DNA of 47,979 nucleotides, from NCBI GenBank assembly GCA_035478595.1, contig DATIJL010000013.1:1-47979 (forward strand). Reading direction: 5' to 3'. The position numbers and the translations under genes are program-made. Source of the DNA: Candidatus Chromulinivoraceae bacterium (lineage in GTDB: Bacteria; Patescibacteriota; Saccharimonadia; Saccharimonadales; Saccharimonadaceae). This document shows, piece after piece, positions 41,487-47,979 of the stretch. Position 1 is the first letter of the stretch; each line of letters begins with the position of its first letter. The notes under the pieces were generated by a model. The model was not told the origin of the DNA. It saw nothing but the letters and a program-made list of their open reading frames with translations, and searched no databases.

Positions 41487-42419
41487 TTAGTTGGTGCGTT
41501 TTTTACGGATAAAGAACATTACCAGGATAGCAGCAGTACTCGCGCTTAACGTGCTAACAACAAGTGGCAGCACGTTTTGGTTAGAACCCGTGTTGGGTAA
41601 CCCTGGCACACTGGTAGATCCGCTACCGCCGCCAGTGGTGGATGCACATGTAGGCACCGTAATCGTATCAGTATTAAGCGTCACATTTCCATTTCTCGCC
41701 AAAAGTCGCCCCTCAATAGTGGCGCCGTTATTAACTGAGATAGAGTTTAAAGCGAGGATCGTGCCCTTAAAATTAGCCGTTGTATTGATAGAAGCTGTAT
41801 TAACTCGCCAAAAAACATTACAAGCCTGAGCTCCATTTATGAGCGATACGGTACTACCCGATCCAACAGTTAACCCGGTACCATTAAAATTTGCTTCAAA
41901 AATAAATACAGATGATGGATCGTTTTGACCATCTAGCACAAGCGCACCGGCACCTGCGGTAATACCAAACGTTGTCGAGGCAGAGTCGTAAACGCCAGCC
42001 GTTTTAGTAGTTCCACCAAGCTCGGTTGGCACCGTCGTAACCGGCGTACGACCTGATGCGTCCGTATAAGCAGTGGTAAGGTCATTCTTCGCTCCCACTA
42101 ACAGTGGGCCATTCGTTATCCGACATGGGAGAGGACCGGCTGCATCAACCGAATATATCGTACCAGTCACTTGCGAACAGTTAAGTCCAATGCCTGCACC
42201 CGACGCAGGACTCAAGCCTACATTACCAAGAATCACCGATGCATTTCCAGCGTCAGTGATATTAGGAGTACCAGCCAATATAGCGAACGGCGTGGCGGTT
42301 CCTAGACTAACAGTGGACTGCGCCGCGCGTGCTGTTGATGCACTCGTTATAATGCCGGCCGCAACAACCGCTCCGCTTACAAATAAACTATTAAGTATTT
42401 TCCTACTAGTTTTTCCCAT
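41487..42419 (-). CDS. DUF3494 (ice-binding-like) LPxTG surface protein
   Basis: 310 aa. Signal peptide (1 to about 33, ending TARA), then a DUF3494 beta-helical domain of about 200 residues (LGTATPFAILAGTPNITDAG, VILGNVGLSP, VFWRVN, GTILALNSISVNNGATIEGRLLA). After a Gly/Ser linker come the sorting signal LPNTG (274-278), a hydrophobic segment and RKKRTN. DUF3494 domains bind ice in some organisms but are widespread as adhesins, so ice binding should not be assumed. AAAGGA precedes the ATG. Confidence 0.92.
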   Translation of the reverse strand: MGKTSRKILNSLFVSGAVVAAGIITSASTARAAQSTVSLGTATPFAILAGTPNITDAGNASVILGNVGLSPASGAGIGLNCSQVTGTIYSVDAAGPLPCRITNGPLLVGAKNDLTTAYTDASGRTPVTTVPTELGGTTKTAGVYDSASTTFGITAGAGALVLDGQNDPSSVFIFEANFNGTGLTVGSGSTVSLINGAQACNVFWRVNTASINTTANFKGTILALNSISVNNGATIEGRLLARNGNVTLNTDTITVPTCASTTGGGSGSTSVPGLPNTGSNQNVLPLVVSTLSASTAAILVMFFIRKKRTN

Positions 42420-42686
42420 GATCTTTTCCTTTGTTAGTTAATGCTTCTGAACGAATCGTGTGCATCAGTTCCAACCAGGAAAATGTATAGATGGTTGAGT
42501 GATATATGTCCCGGGAGACTAAGGCTAGGTATACATCTCTAGCCTACGTTCTCATCCTTTTGTACATAGTGTCTGTGGTAATACTATCAAGCTAATGGTT
42601 AATAGGCAAATCAAAATTGTAACTTCTACTACACTAGCATAGGAGCACCTGTGTTTAGCGAATAACTTACAAGAACTACATTCACC

Positions 42687-42715
42687 TTGCAACGCTTATG
42701 TTTTTCCTATTAAAT
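42687..42715 (+). promoter_or_regulatory. Promoter of the beta-helix gene
   Basis: TTGCAA (42687-42692), 17-nt spacer, TTAAAT (42710-42715). AAGGA follows at 42735-42739 before the GTG at 42746. The remainder of the 325-nt gap 42420-42745 shows no gene. Confidence 0.55.
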
Positions 42716-42745
42716 AGACCTACAGCAACCTAACAAGGATACGCC

Positions 42746-44419
42746 GTGGCACGATTGCCTGTTCCAGGATCAGATAACGATACATAGGGAAATGTCCTCA
42801 ACGATTTTTTGACGCAATCGCATAATGCCGATGGTACACTAAAATCCTCTGCTATTACCTCAAGTGGGGCTAATGCCACCACAACCTCGACCGGTCTTAT
42901 CCAGTTGGCTGGTGATCTTGCTGGAACTGCCACAAGTCCTACCGTTCCCGCTCTCGCCTCAAAAGCCAATGACAGTGCGGTCGTCCATAAAAGCGACTTT
43001 ACCGCAAAGGGTACCTTAATCGGCGGAACTGGCGCGAGTATTTACGCCAGCCTGTCCGTTGGTTCTGACACGCAGTTACTCACCGCCGATTCCACCCAAA
43101 CAACCGGACTCAAATGGGTTAATAAGCCTACTTCTGGTATTATATACGCAGTCGATTATGGTGCTGTATTTAATGGTTCTACAGATGACGCAGCAGCATT
43201 ACAGTCGGCGATTGCCGCGGCGGTAAGCACGGGCAAACCGCTCATGCTTTCACCTGGCACGGCCATTATTGGCACGTCTCTCTCTATCAGCGCGCCTATC
43301 ACGATAGTAGGAGCCGGAAGCGCCGCAACAATCTTAAAAGCTAAAAACAGCCTAAACGACTTTATTATCAAGTTTACCGGCGGCTCAGCTGGCGTTGGCA
43401 TAGTGAGTGCCGTCTTTATGGATTTTACACTTGACGGCAACTTAGCAAACCAAACAGCTGGTGGCGGCATTTTAGCCAGCGGTGCGGTACAGTGTGTTTT
43501 TGAGCGACTTCCTTTTACGAGCTGTTACAACTGGGGTCTTGAGCTTGGTCCTATTACTGGTGGCGCCTTTGGACACCATAACCGTGTTTTCAACTGTCTG
43601 TTCGACAATTCCGGTACTAGCACTGGGTATGGAGGAGGTACCTGGACAACCTCAAGCGACGAAAACTGGTTTATTCTCTGTGACTTTGAAAACCTCGGTG
43701 GCGCTTCCGCTCCTACCGGCACTTCACCCATCATGCTGTACGATCTTGCTGGTCTACAGTGTATTATTGGCTGTAATTTTGTAGGCGGTTCGAACAATTG
43801 TATTGCTGTGAGAATCCAAAACTGTAAAGAAACAAAAGTCATCAGCTCCACATTCGATAATACCGCTGGTGATAGTGTTTTTATGGTAGCAAACAGCTGT
43901 ACGGTTACTGGGAATGTATTTGCTGGACCAGGGACGGTTGGGTCAACCCCAGCGTCTGGCGTTAACCTCGAATTTAATACCCACTTTAATATTATCAGTG
44001 GTAACTCACTCGTCACTTCAGACATAACGGGTAAAACCCGTAGTCTCATCCGCGAGGAATCCACTGGTGGTGCTGGCGATAACCTACTAGAGGGTAATGG
44101 CATGAGTTGGGGTGCTTCTGGACCAACCGTCGCGCTACTTGAGACGGGTGGCACCAATACGATCGTTCGTAATAACATTGGCTGGAAAACCGAAAACACT
44201 GGTACTGCCACTGTACTGTCCGGCACCACGAGCATCGCAGTTTCGCACGGACTAGATACAACACCAGCGCTCGCTAATCTTAGCGTTACGCCTACCAATA
44301 GTCTGGGTAGTGCAACTCGCTTCTGGATAAGTGGCGTCACGAATACATCATTTACTATAAATGTTGATGTCAATCCAGGTGCGACCACGGCTACGTTCGC
44401 CTGGGCTGCACGAATGTAG
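42746..44419 (+). pseudogene. Beta-helix surface protein with an in-frame amber codon
   Basis: A 558-codon frame from GTG (AAGGA 6 nt upstream). It opens VARLPVPGSDNDT, meets TAG at 42785-42787 (codon 14), then continues in frame GNVLNDFLTQSHNADGTLK without further stops to 44419. From memory of related proteins, this N-terminal pattern usually has Trp here, so TGG to TAG is a one-base change. Residues about 135-440 form a right-handed parallel beta-helix of the pectate-lyase/tail-spike type (VDYGAVFNGSTDDAAALQSA, then turn-rich repeats). The C-terminal domain is beta-rich. Loss of function, readthrough or a base error are all possible; initiation at TTG 42809 seems unlikely. Confidence 0.8.
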
Positions 44420-44432
44420 AACTACTCAGTTT

Positions 44433-45455
44433 CTAACCTTCACTAAAGCCATTTGGATTCGATATTTGCCAGCGCCATGTGTCTGCGCACGCATCTTTGA
44501 GCGTTTTAGTCGCTCTCCACTCCAGCTGTGTATTCGCCTTTGAGACATCAGCATAGTACTCAGACAAGTCACCTGAGCGTCGTTTAATAATATCGTAAGG
44601 TATACTTTTTCCCGTAGCCTCTTCAAAAGCATGAATCACCTCAAAAACAGAGCTTCCCTTGCCAGTTCCTAAATTAAATACATCAAGACCGTGCATGCTT
44701 TCCATCCGCTTAAGCGCTGCGACATGCCCTTTCGCAAGATCAATCACATGGATATAATCACGAATACACGTCCCGTCAGGAGTGTCATAATCATTACCAA
44801 AAACGTGAAGCTTCTCTAGCTTGCCCACAGCAACCTGCGAAATATACGGCATGAGATTATTCGGCGTATTACGCGGATCTTCCCCAATCCTACCACTCTC
44901 GTGAGCCCCAATAGGGTTGAAGTAACGCAGTAAAATGACTCGCCATGAATCGTCTGACTTTGCGATGTCACGTAGGATCTGTTCCGTCATGTATTTTGTT
45001 TGGCCATATGGGTGAGGAATACCAATTCCTGTTTGAGTCGTCTCACTCCATGGCAATACAGGCGCATCTCCATAGACAGTAGCCGACGAGCTAAAAATAA
45101 GTTTCTTAATATTAGCTCGTTTCATTGCGCTGCAAAGCACTAACGTTGTGTCTAAATTGTTCTTATAGTAGGCCAACGGCACCAGTACTGACTCACCTAC
45201 CGATTTCAGGCCAGCAAAATGGATAACCGCCTCTATATCGTTCTCAGTAAAGATCTCTTTCAAGAGTACTTCATCCCGCACGTCGCCAGAGTACAGTTGA
45301 ACGCTCTTGCCGCTCAGTTCTTCTACTCGCTTGATAGCAGTTGGGTGGCTATTACAAAAATTATCAACAACCACTACTTCATATCCCTGCGCCAGTAACT
45401 CAATCGCTGTGTGAGTTCCAATATATCCAGCGCCGCCTGTCACCAAAATTTTCAT
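44433..45455 (-). CDS. galE: UDP-glucose 4-epimerase
   Basis: 340 aa starting at MKILVTGGAGYIGTHTA (an upstream in-frame start would lie in the neighbouring gene). Rossmann NAD site GGAGYIG, SSSATVYGD, catalytic YGQTK and the C-terminal FNLGTGKG, typical of extended SDR epimerases. It interconverts UDP-glucose and UDP-galactose for surface glycans. It starts 1 nt after the DUF2127 stop, so it is coupled to it. Confidence 0.96.
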   Translation of the reverse strand: MKILVTGGAGYIGTHTAIELLAQGYEVVVVDNFCNSHPTAIKRVEELSGKSVQLYSGDVRDEVLLKEIFTENDIEAVIHFAGLKSVGESVLVPLAYYKNNLDTTLVLCSAMKRANIKKLIFSSSATVYGDAPVLPWSETTQTGIGIPHPYGQTKYMTEQILRDIAKSDDSWRVILLRYFNPIGAHESGRIGEDPRNTPNNLMPYISQVAVGKLEKLHVFGNDYDTPDGTCIRDYIHVIDLAKGHVAALKRMESMHGLDVFNLGTGKGSSVFEVIHAFEEATGKSIPYDIIKRRSGDLSEYYADVSKANTQLEWRATKTLKDACADTWRWQISNPNGFSEG

Positions 45456-45456
45456 A

Positions 45457-45987
45457 TTAGTCTTCCAACGCCATTTCAGTTCCAACGGCAGATTCAGATG
45501 TAGAGACCTGCAACGTCTGCCGCGCCTTACCATATTCTCGCCATATCAGCCATAGCATGAATATGTCAAAAACAGTAAGCAAGATCATTCCTATGCCAGG
45601 ATGAAGAATAATACTATATGTCTGATATATCATCATCATACCAAGAGTGATAAGCGAAAAAGGATACGCCCATAACTGATTTCGCAAAATCCCAATGACC
45701 GCGATTAGTTTTGTGGCAGCATGGACCCACAAATACGCAATAATAAATACTCTACCGCCATGGGCTAAGTGATCTGTCCATCCAAGCAGGGTTGTTGTCA
45801 CCATATCGTGTGGGTCTTCAACGCGATCACGCTGTGTAATAAAAACGATAAAATCATGAATCGAATGAGGACTAATAAAAAGCAGTAAGAAACCGCCTAA
45901 AACTTCAAGAACGCCACCAACACCCTTGATAACTATGCCACCTTCAAATACCTTATCTAAAAGTGTGGATGGATGATACCAACTCAT
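45457..45987 (-). CDS. DUF2127 family membrane protein
   Basis: 176 aa with about four membrane segments and the DUF2127 pattern: DKVFEGGIVIKGVGGVLEVLGG at the N-terminus, VHAATKLIAVIGILRNQLWAYP in the middle and DIFMLWLIWREYG near the end. Function unknown. TACAAT (45994-45999) lies 6 nt before the ATG with no Shine-Dalgarno, predicting a leaderless mRNA shared with galE. Confidence 0.88.
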   Translation of the reverse strand: MSWYHPSTLLDKVFEGGIVIKGVGGVLEVLGGFLLLFISPHSIHDFIVFITQRDRVEDPHDMVTTTLLGWTDHLAHGGRVFIIAYLWVHAATKLIAVIGILRNQLWAYPFSLITLGMMMIYQTYSIILHPGIGMILLTVFDIFMLWLIWREYGKARQTLQVSTSESAVGTEMALED

Positions 45988-46034
45988 AGCCTCATTGTAG
46001 CATCTAGCGAGGTGTTTACCTCTTCTTTCAGAAT

Positions 46035-46063
46035 GTGCCAGGGAGAGAACTAACCCCTGGCAC
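46035..46063. terminator. Stem-loop after the KGG gene
   Basis: GTGCCAGGG (46035-46043) pairs perfectly with CCCTGGCAC (46055-46063), 11-nt loop. No T tract, so terminator function is only probable. It lies between the KGG and DUF2127 genes. Confidence 0.5.
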
Positions 46064-46104
46064 TACATTATTGGTTCCGCCTACCTAAAAAACTCAAAAA
46101 CGCA

Positions 46105-46326
46105 CTATTTATTGCGATGGCTATTACGGCCACCTTCGCGCTTAGCTTCCAATGGCTGCGCTTTAGCTCCTGCACGCCCAGCCACCCTTGGGTCAGCACC
46201 GTTTTTACTCCCAAATTTACCGGTACTTGCCGCAGCGCCACGCTGTGCAATTTTGCTGACCGTCTTTTTATCCATTGCTGCAAAACCACGGTTGGCTGTA
46301 CTATTATCGCTATTTTTAGCTGCTAT
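46105..46326 (-). CDS. KGG/Con-10-like stress protein, apparent ATA start
   Basis: 73 codons if read from ATA at 46326. The sequence has the family pattern NRGFAAMDKKTVSKIAQRG, then TGKFGSKNGADPRVAGRAGA and KREGGRNSHRNK, similar to Gly/Lys-rich KGG stress proteins. There is no ATG, GTG or TTG in the right place. AAAGGAGG stands 4 nt before the ATA, and the first in-frame ATG (46275) falls inside the conserved RGFAAMD segment. So the true start is probably ATA, either a rare start or a G-to-A change. Small, basic and disordered; role unknown, desiccation or stress tolerance in relatives. Confidence 0.65.
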   Translation of the reverse strand: MAAKNSDNSTANRGFAAMDKKTVSKIAQRGAAASTGKFGSKNGADPRVAGRAGAKAQPLEAKREGGRNSHRNK

Positions 46327-46430
46327 ACCCCCTCCTTTACTTATGGTTTGTAGCTATAAGTATGGTCTAATCTTGGAATGCGCGCCGTTAAGGTTTTCAC
46401 GGAACTATTCAACAACATCGGAGGGCGATA

Positions 46431-46459
46431 TTGCTTAAAAAGTAAAATTATGTTATAAT
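46431..46459 (+). promoter_or_regulatory. Promoter of the CPBP protease gene
   Basis: TTGCTT (46431-46436), 17-nt spacer, TATAAT (46454-46459). It implies a leader of about 107 nt before the ATG at 46574. Confidence 0.7.
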
Positions 46460-46465
46460 AGAAGG

Positions 46466-46550
46466 GCTGCAGTAATGCAGCACCTTAACAACGCACTTAC
46501 TTTTTCTCTGTAGGTGGCTCTCACTTTTTATACTTTAAAGATTGAGAGCC
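46466..46550 (+). promoter_or_regulatory. Structured 5' leader of the CPBP gene
   Basis: Two hairpins: GCTGCA-GTAA-TGCAGC (46466-46481) right at the predicted transcription start, and GGCTCTCA/TGAGAGCC (46516-46523 with 46543-46550) with a 19-nt loop. No known riboswitch recognised. Confidence 0.45.
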
Positions 46551-46573
46551 GTCTACATGAGAAGGGAACAACG

Positions 46574-47389
46574 ATGGCGCGCCTCAAGTTCATGCTCAAC
46601 CCCGACTCTCCCCGTTCACTCGATGTGAGTACGGGGAGCGTGACCAAGACGTACCTCAAGCAGACCCTGGCCACCCTCGCGGTGGTCACCGGGCTGTACC
46701 TCCTGTTCGGTTGGTGGGCGGATGCCCCGGGCTTCTTCGCCCCGCTCCACACCTACAAGCCGATGGGGTACGGACTGTCTGCGATCTGGTACGTGTTCGC
46801 CGCTGGAATCGTCGCAACCGCCTTCAAGGGACTGACTTCGGTCATCTTCAGGGCACCCCATCCCACCAGCACCAGCCAGTTCTTCACCCGAGGAACCTGG
46901 CTCGCACTCAACGCCGGTGTGTTCGAGGAGATCATGTACCGCTGGTTGCGCCTGATCGGCGCGATGGCTGTCCTGAACATCCTCAACGTGGTGACTTTCG
47001 GCCTCGTGCGACTGGTTGTCAGCTACATCCTGGCTCCTATTGTCAACTGGGCGAGTCTGGGCATCCTGGACCGCCCACTGACCGGGCACCTCGGCTGGCT
47101 GATCGCCGGCGGCATCGTGCTCGCAAGCCTGCGGTTCAAGACGATCCATCGCAACACGGAGGAGAGTTCTGAGTCCAAGCGGACCAGCTTCGCCAACATC
47201 CTTGGCGTGCTGACCTCATGGTACTTCGGCTTGATCATGTTCGGGCTCGTCTTCGCCTGCGGACTGTGGACGGCGATCGTCGCCCACGTGCTGTATGAGC
47301 TGTGCGTCTACTGGACACGCGGCGTCACCAACAGCATGCACCCGCAACCGGTCCACATTCGGCCCCCGGCGTCCATCTTCACCGAGTAA
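46574..47389 (+). CDS. CPBP-family intramembrane protease
   Basis: 271 aa, start chosen at the ATG following GAAGGGAAC. About seven membrane segments. The CPBP (CAAX/Abi) motifs are seen: FEEIMYRW (EExxxR), a mid-protein FGLIMFGLV helix, and AHVLYELC with the metal-coordinating His. Such enzymes cut prenylated or signal-containing proteins, and some act in bacteriocin immunity or surface regulation. GC-rich with G/C-ending codons, unlike the flanking genes, so probably acquired from an actinobacterium, yet driven by an AT-rich promoter. Confidence 0.75.
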   Translation: MARLKFMLNPDSPRSLDVSTGSVTKTYLKQTLATLAVVTGLYLLFGWWADAPGFFAPLHTYKPMGYGLSAIWYVFAAGIVATAFKGLTSVIFRAPHPTSTSQFFTRGTWLALNAGVFEEIMYRWLRLIGAMAVLNILNVVTFGLVRLVVSYILAPIVNWASLGILDRPLTGHLGWLIAGGIVLASLRFKTIHRNTEESSESKRTSFANILGVLTSWYFGLIMFGLVFACGLWTAIVAHVLYELCVYWTRGVTNSMHPQPVHIRPPASIFTE

Positions 47390-47396
47390 GTGCGTC

Positions 47397-47429
47397 GGCG
47401 AGTCTGTCCCTATCCGGGAGAGGCTCGCC
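47397..47429. terminator. GC-rich hairpin after the CPBP gene
   Basis: GGCGAG (47397-47402) pairs with CTCGCC (47424-47429), extended inward by TCCC/GGGA with mismatches. No T tract; same style as the hairpin after cfa. Confidence 0.5.
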
Positions 47430-47478
47430 AGCGTCACACAGTTGTCAAAAAACATTTGACCGTTGTGCAGCGTTCATT

Positions 47479-47511
47479 AAAAAAGAGAAGCTCTTGTCAG
47501 CTTCTCTTTTT
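47479..47511. terminator. Bidirectional terminator
   Basis: AAAAGAGAAGCT (47481-47492) pairs with AGCTTCTCTTTT (47499-47510), 6-nt loop, flanked by A and T runs. It serves the CPBP gene and the opposing 49-aa gene. Confidence 0.85.
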
Positions 47512-47518
47512 ACTAGTT

Positions 47519-47668
47519 TTATTCGACATCTATATCGTCTGGTAGGCGATCAGCATGGCTCGCGATAAAGCTTCGCAGCTCTTCACTTGTCCGCGGGCGG
47601 TTCCAAGTAGCTAAATCGAGGCTATTCGTAAGATTTACCGAACCGTCGTCGGAGGTGGTGATATCCAT
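47519..47668 (-). CDS. 49-aa acidic protein
   Basis: 49 aa, MDITTSDDGSVNLTNSLDLA, then WNRPRTSEELRSFIASHADRLP and an acidic DDIDVE end. AAAGGA precedes the ATG at a good distance, and a strong terminator follows the stop, which is why I accept it. Predicted one helix. No family recognised. Confidence 0.6.
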   Translation of the reverse strand: MDITTSDDGSVNLTNSLDLATWNRPRTSEELRSFIASHADRLPDDIDVE

Positions 47669-47815
47669 TTTTGCGTCCTTTTTGTTTCTATCGTTTTATG
47701 TATTTATTTAAGCATAAATATGATTAAAAAGCAATAGTATTTTATGACAATTTATCCGGCTCCCATACATCTTGGACACTTCGTCATATACTTTCTAATC
47801 TAGAAAGGAGTGAAA

Positions 47816-47979
47816 GTGAGAACAAGAACAATGACCAGAAACAACTCCAAGTGTATGGGGCTCGTATTCGACTGGCCTGGTTTTCGAGCTGCCGAGGAAC
47901 TCGGCAGCGTGAGCGCTGCCTGTAAACACTACGGGATTGCCAGGAGTGAGTATTACTACTGGCATAGCCGGTGGGTAGC
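47816..47979 (+). CDS. Transposase/integrase N-terminus, cut by window end
   Basis: A GTG start with AAAGGAG 6 nt upstream opens a frame running off the window. Its readable part contains AAEELGSVSAACKHYGIARS followed by EYYYWHSRW, the helix-turn-helix start typical of IS481/IS3-type integrase-core transposases. The sequence around 47765-47790 (CATCTTGGACACTTCG) could be the element's left end. Family assignment is tentative without the DDE domain. Confidence 0.6.
   Translation, partial: MRTRTMTRNNSKCMGLVFDWPGFRAAEELGSVSAACKHYGIARSEYYYWHSRWV

Noticed and set aside
42785-42787. TAG reassigned to an amino acid genome-wide
   Set aside because: Several other genes in the window end in TAG at sensible positions (for example the NDT-like copy 1 and ruvA), so wholesale reassignment is not supported.
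10511-47429. Integron-like cassette array formed by the GC-rich genes and their hairpins
   Set aside because: The hairpins share no common sequence or attC-type arms, the genes are far apart, and no integrase is present between them.
1-47979. CRISPR array or prophage
   Set aside because: No regularly spaced repeats, cas genes, terminase, capsid or phage integrase were seen. The beta-helix gene resembles tail spikes but stands alone.

Overview
The window looks like a chromosomal segment of a Candidatus Saccharibacteria (TM7, Patescibacteria/CPR) genome or a close relative. This is inferred from gene content: compact core genes (ruvA, ruvC, yebC, lepA, murJ, ftsH, tilS, a short hrcA with grpE, dnaK and dnaJ), a type IV pilin, sortase-anchored surface proteins, a lone purF with no other purine gene in view, and several GC-rich inserts whose genes look actinobacterial. 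No 16S or ribosomal protein gene is present to confirm it. Most genes lie on the minus strand and use the standard bacterial code.

Layout. 185-2681: three tandem paralogues joining a nucleoside-deoxyribosyltransferase-like Rossmann domain to a C-terminal ribbon-helix-helix (RHH) domain, then a divergent fourth gene whose -10 box sits inside an inverted repeat. 2678-9354 (minus): Nudix, ruvA, a MazG-like gene, a class A PBP, purF, ruvC, yebC. 9457-13145: a G5/DUF3761 membrane protein, a leaderless 60-codon ORF, a GC-rich cyclopropane-fatty-acid synthase, a VOC protein and a COG4705 membrane protein, then tRNA-Lys. 13592-20033 (minus): two small membrane or anchored proteins, RimK, a RimB-like protease, a second ATP-grasp ligase, a DUF1704 metallo-carboxypeptidase, a GNAT acetyltransferase and dnaJ. 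This is a peptide-ligase/peptidase cluster next to a heat-shock gene. 20155-20490: a GC-rich XRE/zinc-ribbon cassette. 20554-27424 (minus): FAD oxidase, radC, DUF457, dnaK, an unknown 85-aa gene, grpE, hrcA. Three CIRCE operators (dnaJ, dnaK, hrcA) define an HrcA regulon. 27492-35185: an adenylate-kinase-like gene, lepA, murJ, ftsH, tilS, a 57-aa membrane peptide, a type IV pilin. 35216-36837: a Y-family polymerase translationally coupled to two small unknown genes. 36960-47979: pentapeptide protein, tRNA-Met, small membrane proteins, a frameshifted GC-rich SGNH hydrolase, a sortase with an LPNTG-anchored DUF3494 protein, a beta-helix protein broken by one amber codon, galE, DUF2127, a KGG-type protein that seems to start at ATA, a GC-rich CPBP protease with a long structured leader, a 49-aa gene, and the start of a transposase-like gene.

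Two themes cut across the window. First, many genes have a sigma70-type -10 hexamer only 6-8 nt before the start codon and no Shine-Dalgarno, so leaderless mRNAs appear common, and this helps choose starts. Second, four GC-rich genes (cfa, XRE/zinc-ribbon, SGNH hydrolase, CPBP protease) stand out in composition. Three of them have AT-rich local promoters, and all four end in GC-rich hairpins, three of which lack a T tract. This fits acquisition from actinobacterial hosts.
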